Origin: Kalaharituber pfeilii
Taxonomy: Eukaryota > Ascomycota > Pezizomycetes > Pezizales > Pezizaceae
NCBI GenBank assembly: GCA_015179045.1
Contig: WHUZ01000055.1
Span: 310,001-374,000, forward strand
DNA: 64,000 nucleotides
Reading direction: 5' to 3'
The translations under genes were made by a program, and so were the position numbers. This document shows positions 12,844 to 24,840 of the stretch, one piece after another (position 1 is the first letter of the stretch; each line of letters opens with the position of its first letter). Under the pieces are notes generated by a model. It was not told where the DNA came from, did not search any database, and was given only the letters and a program-made list of their open reading frames with translations.

Positions 12844-13346
12844 CTTTTGAGGCCAAAGGACACATCCTAAACATTCGCATCTTTTGAGCTTTATCCTATA
12901 GACATGGCTATTGTCTGACCAGATCTATGCGGTATATCCCATTTTCAGCAGTTAGTGCTCAAGGAAGCGTCCACAACGTCTAGTTGCTCAAACTCCAGTC
13001 ATTTCGTTTCTGAAGCATGGACATGAGCTGAGCTTGGGCTGGCCAAGTCCACTAACAGTGACAATTGAGGTATTTACTATCATCGGTAAAGGATCGCTAT
13101 TGCGAACTCTCGATTTCATTTCTAGGGAACCAAAGTACATATGCTGAACTTCAGCTAGAGTATAGCCTCGTTTGACTGTGTTGTGGGCTACTAATGCCTG
13201 CCATTCAGGCCATGTCGATCAGATGAGGCAATTGAAGTCTTGTCCAGGCGCCTCACGGCAACGTAATGATGATACTTACTTGGTGGCGCTGATGATACAG
13301 CTATTCTGCTTCAGAGCTTCTTGAATATAGGGTTACGTGGAGATAT
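12844..13346. other. Intergenic, nothing recognised
   Basis: No coding pattern, repeat or RNA gene that I can support, up to the B2 insertion. Confidence 0.5.
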
Positions 13347-13435
13347 GAAGCCTGCCTCCGGGCTTTGAGGGTTTAGACCCAGGGGCCCTGCCATGCCGAA
13401 CAGCTGCACGCGGGGTCACGTGACAAACCAAAAAA

Positions 13436-13498
<63 letters not shown>
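13347..13498 (+). mobile_element. Family B retroposon with about 57-nt A tail (B2)
   Basis: An 11-bp duplication CGTGGAGATAT lies at 13336-13346 and 13499-13509. The body runs from GCCTGCCTCCGGG through GCCATGCCGAACAGCTGC and GCGGGGTCACGTGA. It ends in the longest poly-A tract of any family copy in the window (pure A from 13437 to 13498 with one early C). Such a long tail suggests a young insertion. Confidence 0.94.
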
Positions 13499-13499
<1 letters not shown>

Positions 13500-13509
13500 G
13501 TGGAGATAT

Positions 13510-14040
13510 AAACACCTACGCTCAAGTTTCAGACGGAGAACTCCATTGCTTCATGTACGTTTGTGCTCTTATCCACATCGGGAATAATATGTTATGGATG
13601 GCAACCTTATCGTATGGCGAGGCGGATTTTACCCTGGTCCAACAACCGCCCGTGGAGAATGTAATGCTAAATTGATATAACGAGCGGAAAGCTCCGTTCT
13701 GAAGCACATCTGCAACAATGTCGTTGTGTTCTTTGCCGAGGTATGCATCTGCTGCTTGATGGGGCGTACTAGTTTGATGGTCAGCCTAGTAGGGTTGATT
13801 TACTCGCATGGGCCCACTATACGCCATCTTGTCCCTATATGGGGCACTAGTCCAAATGGGACACCTTGTATACAGGTGATACATCTGGAATATTTCACAA
13901 AAATTGCACAATGAGAGAACTTTGACCACAACGTCAGAGCTATTGCAGTAGCTATTGGCTCCACTTAATAGAATGCTGGGCAAAGACATATATAATCCAC
14001 CAGGATATATTCTACTGTCTCATATTGATATTTCCTGACT
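13510..14040. other. Intergenic, nothing recognised
   Basis: No supportable gene or repeat between the B2 and A5 insertions. Confidence 0.5.
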
Positions 14041-14052
14041 GGCCACAAGTAT

Positions 14053-14367
14053 TTTTTTTTATTTTTTTTTTTTTTTTTTAAATATCATTACTTGCATGCC
14101 GCCCTGTGGGCCCTGACATTAAAAAAGATTTTAGTACTAAAAAGGAAAAGAAAGTCATTGTCTCGCCCACCCCAGCATCCCGGCCAAGGGGTCCCTCTCG
14201 CTCCTTCGCCTTCGGTGGGTCTCTCACTGCGTATACCATCCCTGGCCACCTCCGTCTCCATACTCTGCAGCTGTTCCGGATGTGATCCGCCGTCTCTTTG
14301 CCCTCCCCACACCACCTGCACTCTGGGATCTCTTCCTTGCCTATCTTGCGTCTCCAGGCTCCGAGGG
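14053..14367 (-). mobile_element. Family A LINE fragment with zinc-knuckle C-terminus (A5)
   Basis: Direct repeats GGCCACAAGTAT (14041-14052) and GGCCACATGTAT (14368-14379) match at 11 of 12 positions. On the minus strand the insert encodes the extreme C-terminus of the LINE ORF2, including an intact knuckle ECRWCGEGKETADHIRNSC. The hairpin and an A/T-rich tail follow. Confidence 0.9.
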
Positions 14368-14410
14368 GGCCACATGTATCAAAAGGGAACTGACAATTGT
14401 CCCCCATGTC

Positions 14411-14465
14411 ATTTTTGTTTATTTTTTTTTTTAATGATTACTCGCGTGCGGCCCGGCGAGATGTT
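14411..14465 (-). mobile_element. Family A micro-retroposon, 55 bp (A6)
   Basis: Direct repeats CCCCCATGTC (14401-14410) and CCCCCATGGC (14466-14475) match at 9 of 10 positions. The insert is the inverted hairpin, with GCGGC altered to a CCGGGCCGC form, and poly-T on the plus strand. It lies only 31 bp from the A5 right repeat. Confidence 0.85.
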
Positions 14466-14783
14466 CCCCCATGGCAGCTGCAGCCTTAGACCTCGTGGAA
14501 GTCGGACTTAGTGGAGACTCCAGCCAACTCTTCGACCTGCAGCCGGAGATAAAGAATCTGAAGGTCATCTACATTGAGCACATCAGGTTTGAGACTCGCT
14601 GTTATGCCTGCTGAGCGTGGTCTATGTAGTTGCTGTCTCTATGTGCAACCTCGGATGTTTAACCTCGCTTAATCCTGTGGCAAGCCCTGCCCCACGTTTA
14701 TGTTCACGTGCTAGATTTGCTATTTTGTTATATCTTGTGTAAGGTTTAATGACATTGATAGAGTAGTATAAGTCTAGCTTCCA

Positions 14784-14857
14784 CCCTCGCCATAGCCTAT
14801 CAGGCGGCACGCGAGTAATGAAATAAAAAAAAAAAAATAAAAAAATAAAAAAAAAAA
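14784..14857 (+). mobile_element. Family A micro-retroposon (A7)
   Basis: CGCCATAGCC...AGGCGGCACGCGAGTAATGA is followed by a 37-nt A-rich tail with scattered T. The flanks (TTCCACC versus TTCCCCA) give only a weak candidate duplication. The copy interrupts the minus-strand coding-like block described for 14870-15735. Confidence 0.85.
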
Positions 14858-14869
14858 GTTCCCCAATTT

Positions 14870-15735
14870 TATTACTAATGTAAACCAACAGTTGGAACGG
14901 GCAAGGGCTGGAAAGGCATAACTTCACTGAACCCAGGCTTCTCTGGCGGGTCCTTATGTACATAGAACTGCTCGCTGTCGGCCAAGACCGCATACAAGTA
15001 TAGATGCGGGCCTGCAGTAACACTCATTGATATCATAACACGCACTGATATCACGGCCCGAGGCTACTTCCAACAGCCAACGCCTTGGCCAAATTGCAGG
15101 GTGGATTCAAACAGGTCATACGAAGCGGCCTGACTGTGATGGAATTGCATAGGTTCACCAGCATTATTAACCGAAGTAAGACCTTGGTAGACATTAATGA
15201 CGTCCGTTCGCCCAGCTTCATAGCTAGTGACCGACCTCAAGCATTTGACCACAACATCTGCCTGCGCCAGCTTCTTTGGCCGGGCTTATAGAAGTCTCAT
15301 TTGCTACTTCTCTGCAGAAGCCAAGAGAGCTGAAGCTTAGCGCTATAGCTGCCACCGTGAAGTCTTGATTATCCTGCAGTTGCTGGCCCCCACCAACCGT
15401 TATTGCAATGTCGGGGCCCGCATCAAAGTAAATGCGATCCATGAACAAGGTATGTACGCAGAAATTAGGCATAAATCTATTCTGCTATAGCTAATGCTTG
15501 AGACGACCAGTTATAACGGACCTTGGCAAAATGGTAAGGGGTCGGAGAATATTTATCTTTATTAATATCTATATAAGTATGTTTACCGAACGTCGTTGTG
15601 CCGTACCACGCAGTACTTGTCACGAATGCCACGTGATCCTTGCTAACTTCTCCCCAAATGAGAAATCTGCCCACCGTATATCGGTATATTTGAACGTTAA
15701 CCCGAGCAATTGAAGAACAGCTCAATGTAGGCACT
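14870..15735 (-). pseudogene. Broken protein-coding remnant, unidentified
   Basis: Four minus-strand blocks in different frames have strong coding texture. They are 15720-15480 (contains VGRFLIWGEVSKDHVAFVTS), 15440-15300 (contains RIYFDAGPDIAITVGGG), 15200-15064 (contains YQGLTSVNNAGEPMQFHHSQ) and 15015-14875 (contains HLYLYAVLADSEQFYVHKD). Each block is ended by a stop. Some gaps might be introns, but I could not build a clean spliced model. The downstream end meets retroposon A7. I do not recognise the family; it may be a degraded accessory or lectin-like gene, but I have no motif to support that. Confidence 0.4.
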
Positions 15736-18700
15736 TTATGTAATCCATCTTGTCTATCGTTACACAGCTAAGATGGAGCTGGCATGGGTATGTGGCTTCG
15801 TAGGAAGATTAGCTCAAATTGATTAACCTCCAAATTGGTGCTCAGGGGCACGTGAAGTTTCTACTTGGGCTCGGACGAGTTCTGGGTAACGGCGTTTGCA
15901 GGAGGGGCATCCCAATTGCACAAGATATCAGCATAGGGTTCATTTTCCTAACATCGCTGCATGAAAAATCCTAACTAAATGCCAAGACATGTCTACCGAG
16001 GCAACTTTTGAGATGAGACATCACCTTTCTCCACTATGACCTTACTCTGATTACTATCGTCTGAGCGGCGGTGAGACAAGCTCGGAGTTCTAGCATGCAC
16101 GTGATTTCATGGTCAGTAGCCGGAGCTTTAGGGTTATGTAGTCAAACTCTCCTCGTGATATGCAGCAGATTAGGGAACTTTGCACTTAGATTTTTCCAGA
16201 TTTGGTAGAGCTTTTGCTAATTCCGACTGATCGTGAGTGCATGTGCAGACGAAGTGGATCGCCACGCAAGAAAGTCAGTTACATTCAGTAATAGTTGGTG
16301 GGGACGGAGTAGCCGTTGTGGAGCACGCGAGAGGCAGTGTCACTTCTAGGTTCTTGAAATTGTACAAAGTAGACTACTTTCAAAGCAACGGATCATGGTC
16401 CCGCATTTCGCAACGTCTGGATCTAGGCCCGATCCAAGCAGTTTGACATTCGCATGGCATGATGAATGTTTAAGACACGTAAACATAGTCTATTAACACG
16501 ATTTAGGGGGCTGGCTGTTGCAAAAGTAAGACATCGTGACTGCCACAAGCATATGTTTATACATAAGCAGACATGAAGTACCACATGCGACAAGGGGCTC
16601 CTTTATTCCGACGGGTCGGATCCGAGGACAAGTTTGTGGAGCCGGACAACGGGGTTACCGTGATGACGCTTTACTTAAGCTTTTGCCATACTTCCATTCC
16701 AAATTTATCCCTGGTGGAGGTGTACATTGGTTTCCCCCGGACCTTTAGTTAAAAAGGGATGCATGAACATCTGAGTACACCATACAAAGCCTTCAGAATA
16801 CCCTCATATATTTAGCAAAGACAAGGGATCCTTGATATGCCCACTCTGCATACTACTTTGTATGGACGTATGCGCGTTCCTGGATCAGCTCATGTTCCAA
16901 CCTTTTCTTCGGGGAAATGAGAACGGATTAAGTATCATATGGGGAAAATTTCGACTTACGCTTCAAGACATTGTCTAAGAAATGTTCTAGCGTTTCTAGA
17001 CGTAGAGTATAATGTATATAGTATAGAGTTTTTGCTAAATTACTCAAGGGTACTAGGCGTTGGTACGAGTACTCTAGACTGTGGGGACAAACCTCGCAAA
17101 CTGTGGGTACAAGCTACTAGGAGTCGATACTTTCTGGTACCATTGGTTTATAGAGATTAGGAGCATGTCCTTACTAGTCTCCATAGGCTTCTGGGTTGAT
17201 TGATGAAGCTACATTTGCCGACGCCGACCGGAACAGTCGTAATTCCTCGACCCACGTGTCGAAGTAGCGCCCCAGTTCAGACAAGCTTTCAATTTCGTTC
17301 CACAAACCGGTTTTTTCCATATCTATTTTGAGTTAATCCGAAATCGCCAGCGCGCCCCGCCGTTGTCATATTTTCGTTGGCTCGTGTGGCAACTTTTCTA
17401 AAGTTTACTGGACTTCTTGGAATTCCCAAAACGGTAGCCATGTGCTGCAATTGTGGGAAGTCGTACAGGGCGTACAAATTATATACCCCTGCTGTGTACT
17501 AGTTGCTGGGGCTAATAGCTTGCCCCGGAAAACCATGCCGCGTGCCCTAATGCTTAACGTAGCATGGGTATGCATTTTGCGACCCTTGTCACGACGTCCG
17601 TTCCTGCACACACCTGCATGGGGATGGGAAAATATGAGGGGAGACATTGAGGAATTCCGTGGATGATGAGAAGGGTACTTGGCTATCGGCGAAAGGCAGG
17701 AAAGGCATTGAAGTGGTATTAGGGGTCGGCAATAGGACAATAGGAAAGGCATATGTAGTGACGGGAACTGACTGGATGTTCTTGCGGAATGATTGGAAGT
17801 GGGGGCCAGCTGGGGGCAGGGAAATGGAATGGCGGAGGCGGAAGAGGAGCTATCAGAGGCAGAGGAAAACCCCGCTTGCACTAGACAGAGCTGCATCTGA
17901 GCAAGGAAGAGGGGCGCGGAGGGTGAGAATCCCGGTGAGGAGAAAAAACAGGTTAGGACCGGACGGCGATGGAGCTGTGAGCGGGCGAGCGCGCAGCGCG
18001 GCAGCTATGGGGAGCCGTCCATACAACTCCGTAGGTGGTTTGCACATGTGCAAGCTCCTCCTGATCGCAGCCTTCCGGTCAAATGTCCAATCATGCAGTC
18101 AGTCCGTCTTACCATGTGTCCCAGAAACACACACATCTAAGTGAATATGTAAGACTTTTTGCCCGTCTCCGCGTGCCGGCGGGGGTTGCCGAACAATACA
18201 AAAGAATTACTATTTTTTTTTACTTTCAGAAATCAAAATTTTAAAAAATAGCTTGTAATAACCCCATTTCGGCGTTTTGCACGGTTTGCAATGACTCGGA
18301 ATCGCTATCGTCATCTTCATCTTCATTGAAAAAACAAAGTCCATGGTTATTGCTTCAGGGTAAAAATATTATTGATCCATATGGGAATTGTACATATCTA
18401 CTAGGTATACTACTGGTACGACAACCATAGTCCACCCCCGCCCCTCCCCATACTTTACCCCCCCTGCCATGTACCAACCCTTGTAACCCCCTTCTCTCCC
18501 GTCCCATGAAAAACCATATGCAAGCGCACTGTCAAAGTAGAACTGAGCTGTTTCGTCTCACTAGGTAATTCAATAAAACGCAAAGAAAATGAAATGTTAC
18601 AATACAAAAATGTTATTTTTATGATAGTGATGCATAAACCCTATATTTCCAGATAATCAACAAAGAAAAAAACCATTCGAGTAAAACAGTTGTCTGATTG

Positions 18701-19743
18701 TTTGCTTTTCATCTCCATCTCCATCCATCCACCTTTTCTTTGTTATCATTAACTTTCACATAGATATTTACATACATATGCACGGCCTTCAACATACATT
18801 AAAAAAAACAGAAAAAGAAAGAAAAAAGATGCAAAAATCCACATATACATGTTTCTAAATATTTTTTATTTTCTTTTCCTTTTTTTTTTTTTTTTTCTTT
18901 TCTCTGAAATTACTAGCTTAGCCGTACTTGCTTGAAATTAAGTAGGCGGAATGCAACGATGAGATGATAATAGATGATGGATGATAGATAATGTACTCAT
19001 GTATATGTATACCAGCAGTGAGCAGTCAGCAGTTAGCAGCAGAACTTGCAAATCGCATTATATCCCCAGAAAAACAGCAGGCCAGAGAAAAACGCGGGTA
19101 ATAACAAAATAAAAAGTAAAAACAAGAAAGCAAATGGGCAGGGAGCGGGGCAACTGTCTATTTGCAATAAAAAACTGCGACCAACAAGAATTAACACAAA
19201 GCAATAAAATGAAGCATGTCGTCCCACAAAAAAAAAAAAAAAAAAAAAAAAAAGGCGAATGTCAGAATGTTAAAAACAGTTATGTTCCAGAGATTAGAAT
19301 AAAAAACTCAAAAACCATCTGCTCCGAATAGGTGCCTTAAGAATTTCCCAAATAGAAACACAAAGGAAACATGGAATGGAATCAAGCGATAGACACAAGG
19401 GGAAAAAGAGATAATAACCTATGCATATGATATGATATGAGGAAACGATGGAAAAAGTGACAAGAATAGCACATAAAACGTGTACTGTAGTATACCGTTT
19501 CTCAAAAACAATCACAAAACGCACACATAGACAAAAAAACGCAGACGCCAGGTACCCGGAGCATCTCTTTCGAAAAGACAAAAAAGGAATTTTAGGGAAA
19601 ATCAATGGGGCAGCAAAAACCAATTGATATGTAAATGAAATGAAGTGAAATGCATCCAACCCGTCAAAGAAAATGACCAAGGAAAATTAAAAGAAAATCG
19701 TGAATTATTACTTCCAAGACAATAGTACGTTGTGAATCGTCGG
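15736..19743. other. Intergenic plus 3' flank of the zinc-finger gene
   Basis: No supportable gene. The stretch 17600-18060 is GC-richer, with overlapping long frames on both strands but no recognisable domain. From about 18180 to 19743 it is AT- and homopolymer-rich (A26 at 19228-19253), fitting 3' UTR or spacer DNA downstream of the gene ending at 19744. Confidence 0.5.
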
Positions 19744-22700
19744 TCACCGTTTCCCTTGCCAGCCCTCCCCACTCCCAGACACATCTAATTCCTTCTCAAT
19801 CGGGACGAGTAAAAGCTTCATATCGAATGCGTGGTCATCCATGCCGTATGTTTTATCAATACCGCTGACGGCTCCCGGCTCTTGCGGCGGAAATGGGGAC
19901 CTTGGTCTGCGGTTTACAGTCTCCAGCATTTGCTGTACTTGTAAGATAATTTTCATATCTCGGATGTCCTTGAGCACCAAGTCCCTTTTTTTCTGCCTTG
20001 TGAATAATACTGCCAACCAGTAAAAGGCAATTCCATCTCTGCAGAAGCCGGCGCGGCGCATGTCTGGATACTGAACGAGTAGATCCGCGTCCCATGCCCG
20101 CTTCCATTTATCGAGGGCATGAGCAACAGTCTGATTGAACAACTGGATTTCCGTATTCTTTTGCTGCGTTGGGGTAAGACGATGGTTGGGATCATTCATT
20201 TGCTGGCTGAGGTGACCCCATTGGCCCAGGCCGAACTCGCGCTGTTTTCGCCAGATATATACGTGTATAGCATGAATAAGAATAAATTTTCCGTAGGCGT
20301 TTGTACTTCCGGATCGGAACTCTTTCCCAATTGTAAGTAGCTCCTCAAGTTGTGAAGATATTTCCAGTTGCTTTGCCATGCGAGTTCCCGTAATGTTTTC
20401 GGCACTGTGCTCAGGACCATTTAGGCCTAGGAGATTTGCGCATTCCTCTGAAGTAGTTGCATCCCAGCAAGCGTCATCAGCGGGGAGTGTAAGCTTGAGA
20501 TCGAACAGTCCAATTCGCGGCTTTTCGTTAAAATATATAGCAAATGCAGCATCAAGAAGATAGATTCCAAACATGACCCTGTTGCGTGTCTCTTGCTCAA
20601 TCCAAGCCAGCCAATTCCATTCACGAGGGAGTTTGAGTGATTTATCAGTTTGATGGTAGTAACTCCAACCGTGCGGGCCAGTCTCTCTGATTGTGAGCGG
20701 CCTAAAAAAACATGAGTTTCTAGCCATCAGTACTAGCTTCCCAAAGCATTTCCGAATCCTATCTCTTTGCCGTTCGCTGCCGTGCCACGTTGAAAGCGCG
20801 GCAAACAGTGCCCGAGCTTGTAATTCGTCGCTTGAGAGGGCGCGGCTATTTTGTTCTGCATGGAAACATTTTGGCTCGCCCCGATCGATCACACTGATGC
20901 ACCTCTCCATTAACCGTCTCACTTGCTCCACTGTTATTCCTCGGTCCGAATACACTGCGCCGTTGCAGATTACCGCAAGCGCTAAGCCGTCGTACACTGA
21001 TTGAAATTGAAATGTTGGCATATGGAGAACTGGGAAATGAGTCTGAAAATTCGTTCGGAAGCTGTCGATAAAATGCCGAATATGGTGGGGCGTTATCCAC
21101 TGCCTGAGATCAGCATCGTCTGATGGTGAAAGCGGGTCGCTATTATGACTGGAGGGCGATTCGGGAGTGCTGAGGCGGTTTTCAGGTTCCAGAAATAAAA
21201 GCTGCTTTAGGCGTTCACATTTTGATTGGAAAGGGTCGAGTGGCATGGATACATTCCAATTCACGATGCCATTTTCATTTAAAGAGATCGGGGTTGCGGT
21301 GAGGGGGGTATGGTCGTAATTGTAGATACTGCCGTTATTAGATTGTGTCTGTATGGTAAGGTTTGGTGGCATGGATGTGTAAAATCCATCACCGCTAGGA
21401 AAGCCCCATTCTAAGCCTTGTGCGTGGCTTGAGGACGCTTGAGATGGGGCATTCGTCGTCGGAAAGTAAACTAGAGATTGATCTGATGATGACATTACCA
21501 AATTATTAGCTTCAGATTGTGCTTTTAATTTCACATCATCCTGAGCTGGGTTCATTTTCTGTTGTAGTCGAACCTGATCATGGTGATAATTGTATGTATC
21601 TCCAAAACTCAAAGCAGTAAGACCCTGGGCATCCTCAATAGATGTGTATGCATGCTCCGTAACTGGTGTGTAAGGAGGAGAGGATCGAATAGGAGTTGCT
21701 GATTGATAAGCTTGCATATTTTGTGGGTGATGTTGAATGTGTGCATGAGGATGAGTTGGCGGTGGAAAATTAAAAATCTCTCTTGTTCCCAACCCTAAAC
21801 TACAGTCAGCAGCATGTTGAAGACCCAGCGAAGATATAAACCATTCACCTTTGTGTCCCCTCATTTCATCCCCACAATAAATACACTCCGTTCCTAATTG
21901 GTTGCATCTACCACATGGGGTATTCCCATCACATCCTGCCTTTAAACTAATACATTGGCTGCAGGATCCATTTTGCGATAGCCCGAGATTGCTTATACAG
22001 TTTGAAGTGAGAATAGCATTGTCCAAAATTGCATTGCTTGCCGAGAATGAATCATTCGCCCCGGTTGGAGAACTGCCCGCACCTTGTTCACGGCCCCCTT
22101 TAGGCTTTTTCCGCTGATGGTCATGTGCATGTGCAAGATGAGTTAAGTTGCCTGGATTCCCTCGTCTTATGGAGCACTTTTGGAAATGCCTTTTTAAGAT
22201 ATCGGACCTTGAAAAGGTGTCTTTGCACAAAACACACTGGTACGGGCGATCTCCGGTATGCCGTAATAAATGCCGCTTCAAGTGTTTCAAGTGCAGATAC
22301 GTTTTGTGACAATGCACACACGGGAATTTACCACTGGCATCTTTTGTAGCTTGATTTTGTCCTGCAGACCCAGTGGCAGTTACCCCATTAGGCATTGATA
22401 ATGTACCAGCACCGGATGATCCAGATGCCAGTATTATCCGCCGGCCAGCACCCCCATGAGAACCTAAGCGACCTATCCTCTCAGACCTTGAACCAGAGGG
22501 TGATTGCTCCGGGGAACTGTTTTGTGATTGGGAAGTTTGACTAGAGACGTCGAGACCAACTGGGGAATGGCTTTGCATCGGTCTCATTGGCGCTTGTGGC
22601 TGTCCTTGTACGGATTGTATGGCTTGTGGTTGTGACTGTGACGGAAGAACGGGATGGTGAGGGTAGCTGTGGTGTGATGTCTGAGGGGAAGTCTGAGGCG

Positions 22701-23079
22701 GGTGTTGAAGCATAGATGTAGATAGCTGTCGTAATGGCTGTTGTGTAAAAACCTGTACAGGATGTTCCTGGGGATTTTGGGAAATATGTGCGTTATAGAG
22801 CGAGTGGTGTGGGTGTGTGGAAGTCGATATCGATGCATGACTAGAAGCCCTGTCGTGCGCTGAAGGCACCATCATTCCGTGCGGTGAACTCGTTATATCG
22901 TGATGCTGGTAAGAAAGAAGTGCCGATTGTAGTAGCGAATCCATGTTTTGCTGAGGTTGCTCATGATAGCCCTGCCCTTCGTTCGAGAATTGTAAGAGAT
23001 GGCGGTCCATGTCTCCCGCAAGTGAAACCAGTCCAGGTGGATTCGGTAGGGAGAACTTGCAAATTTTAGTACTGAGCAT
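19744..23079 (-). CDS. C2H2 plus Zn2Cys6 fungal transcription factor
   Basis: A single open frame of 1111 residues starts at an ATG (23079) and ends in TGA. A second Met at residue 24 (MDRHLLQF) is an alternative start. Residues 40-250 are Gln/Ser/His-rich. Two zinc fingers follow: C254, C257, H270, H274, and C282, C285, H298 with C302 in place of the last His. A binuclear Zn2Cys6 cluster has C373, C376, C383, C389, C392 and C399 with regular spacing. After a low-complexity linker, residues of about 659-900 form a fungal-specific transcription factor domain (HHIRHFIDSFRTNFQTHFPV; later WNWLAWIEQETRNRVMFGIY). Known family behaviour: a nuclear, DNA-binding regulator. Combined C2H2/Zn2Cys6 proteins such as fission yeast Klf1 exist, but orthology is not shown here. 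No intron is needed. It has no close coding neighbour; long spacers lie on both sides. Target genes cannot be inferred. Confidence 0.95.
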   Translation of the reverse strand: MLSTKICKFSLPNPPGLVSLAGDMDRHLLQFSNEGQGYHEQPQQNMDSLLQSALLSYQHHDITSSPHGMMVPSAHDRASSHASISTSTHPHHSLYNAHISQNPQEHPVQVFTQQPLRQLSTSMLQHPPQTSPQTSHHSYPHHPVLPSQSQPQAIQSVQGQPQAPMRPMQSHSPVGLDVSSQTSQSQNSSPEQSPSGSRSERIGRLGSHGGAGRRIILASGSSGAGTLSMPNGVTATGSAGQNQATKDASGKFPCVHCHKTYLHLKHLKRHLLRHTGDRPYQCVLCKDTFSRSDILKRHFQKCSIRRGNPGNLTHLAHAHDHQRKKPKGGREQGAGSSPTGANDSFSASNAILDNAILTSNCISNLGLSQNGSCSQCISLKAGCDGNTPCGRCNQLGTECIYCGDEMRGHKGEWFISSLGLQHAADCSLGLGTREIFNFPPPTHPHAHIQHHPQNMQAYQSATPIRSSPPYTPVTEHAYTSIEDAQGLTALSFGDTYNYHHDQVRLQQKMNPAQDDVKLKAQSEANNLVMSSSDQSLVYFPTTNAPSQASSSHAQGLEWGFPSGDGFYTSMPPNLTIQTQSNNGSIYNYDHTPLTATPISLNENGIVNWNVSMPLDPFQSKCERLKQLLFLEPENRLSTPESPSSHNSDPLSPSDDADLRQWITPHHIRHFIDSFRTNFQTHFPVLHMPTFQFQSVYDGLALAVICNGAVYSDRGITVEQVRRLMERCISVIDRGEPKCFHAEQNSRALSSDELQARALFAALSTWHGSERQRDRIRKCFGKLVLMARNSCFFRPLTIRETGPHGWSYYHQTDKSLKLPREWNWLAWIEQETRNRVMFGIYLLDAAFAIYFNEKPRIGLFDLKLTLPADDACWDATTSEECANLLGLNGPEHSAENITGTRMAKQLEISSQLEELLTIGKEFRSGSTNAYGKFILIHAIHVYIWRKQREFGLGQWGHLSQQMNDPNHRLTPTQQKNTEIQLFNQTVAHALDKWKRAWDADLLVQYPDMRRAGFCRDGIAFYWLAVLFTRQKKRDLVLKDIRDMKIILQVQQMLETVNRRPRSPFPPQEPGAVSGIDKTYGMDDHAFDMKLLLVPIEKELDVSGSGEGWQGKR

Positions 23080-24840
23080 TCTCAGAAGCAGTTTAGAGAG
23101 AAGACCAACTGTGCAAGTCCTTCCTCCCTTATGAACGTCTCCACCCCTTCGATGATGTGAAATTGTATCTCTTCTGTGTGCCTGTGATGAAAAAACAAGA
23201 TTCGAGTTTTTCCCCCACCTAAAAACTGAATAGCGTTCCTGACGACGGGCCTCGCTAATTGCTAGCTAGTGTATGATGAAAAATGATGGGATAACCCAAA
23301 ATTTGTACCTGAATTCAAACTCTGATTTGAGGTCTGCCCCGCTCTTTTTGTTAGATAGGGTTAGCTAGGAAGCCTCAGAACCTAGAGCGTCGGAGAATGT
23401 AAATGAGAAAGACTGAATATTTCCGTGAAGTGATGAACGAGCCCTTAAGGGCTTCCGAGGAAGAGAGGAAGAGAGGGACCGAAAGATGGAGAGGTAGGGA
23501 CTTTACAAGCTACCTCTTTGATAACTTGTACGAACAATGAGGGGTGAATATCTCCTTTTTTCCCCCTCCACTTTGACCTGAAGTCCAAGGGGAAGAACGC
23601 TACTCCGTCTCTATTTCCTTAGTGTGGCACCAAAGTCGGTAGTCATAACGGCAGGAAATGGATCTAAGAAAGGATACGGTGGGAGAAGTAACCAAAGCTG
23701 GTGATAAAGACCTGCTCCAAGGAGGAGATAACCCTCCTCTTAAAATCACTGAGGTCGAGGGTGACTTTTTTTTCTCGCTGCTTGTAAAAGACTCTAGTGC
23801 TCCGGCACAATTGTAAATGTCGAGTGTTTCACTACAATTTCGAGAACCAACAGCACTCGGAGTAGCTTGCGCAACGGAACGGGAAACAAGCGTTGCTCTA
23901 TAGAGATGGTGTTATGACGATTCTCCTAGCGCGTGTTTGGTCTACCCTCTGGCTTCCCTCTTACAGCCGCTGTTTACCAGTCTTTGCTCAAAGAATTATT
24001 CTGTTGACGCAGGAGGTCGGAACTTCGCCTGACGGATCCTTTCAGCTGGAAATATGTTGTTATTTTTGCGACCTGTCCCTTCCCTAAACCTCACTCCACT
24101 TGATTCCCTCTACTTACGGTTTGTGTATGATGGACTGCCGCTGGCCCACAATCCGCGACGGGAGCTTGGGGTACTGCTGGGTATGCTTATTTACGCCAAT
24201 GCAAAGACAACCCCACAAATGCTAGAACTGCGGCCTCAGGTCTCTGGAGAAGGCTGCAAATTCCACAATATCAATAGGCTCGATATAGCTTTTCTGTTCC
24301 GAAGCGGGGCCGTCCAGTAATAGCAATCAACAGTGGCTGGTGTAAAGAGGGAACGTTGGAGGTAGCTGTAGTCGTTGATGTGCTGCAGAAACCCGTCTGG
24401 GAGGGAGGGGGGGGTTCTTGGGGGGAAAATCTTTTTTTTTTTTTTTAGACTGCCTTTTATTTAGGGTATGGAGGTGGTGCCAGAGCTGCAGACAGGAGAG
24501 TATGATAATTACGATTAGAATGGAGCAAGAATGTGCAATTAAAGGGAATTGAACAACAGATGAGAAAGCAGAACACCCGGGAGAGGTCCAGACGAAGAAT
24601 CTGGAGATGGGTGAATCAAGCTAAAGGTTTAGGAAGGGAACCAAAGCCCTGGGCCGGTCTTGACAATCACGGGCTCTCGGTCGTTCGTTTCACCGGGCTA
24701 GCCTAGCCTTGCTTGCTGTGGGGTTGAGGAACGTGGACGGATGGTTTCTCTTCCTTTCCCAAGAAAAAATAAGTTATATATTTTTTCTGGTAATTGAAGT
24801 ATATGTATATTTCTAAAATTATCTTCTTTCCTTCCTTTAT
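23080..24840. other. Upstream region of the zinc-finger gene
   Basis: No gene is supported. The first few hundred bases upstream of 23079 are rich in pyrimidine/purine tracts, as in many fungal 5' UTRs and promoters. G runs begin at about 24402. I see no clear TATA element or start site. Confidence 0.45.

Noticed and set aside
13393..13587. Lys- or Phe-rich frames across the poly-A tract
   Set aside because: Artefact of translating the retroposon tail.
17405..18144. Overlapping frames of about 165 residues on both strands
   Set aside because: Explained by local GC-rich composition; no motif on either strand.
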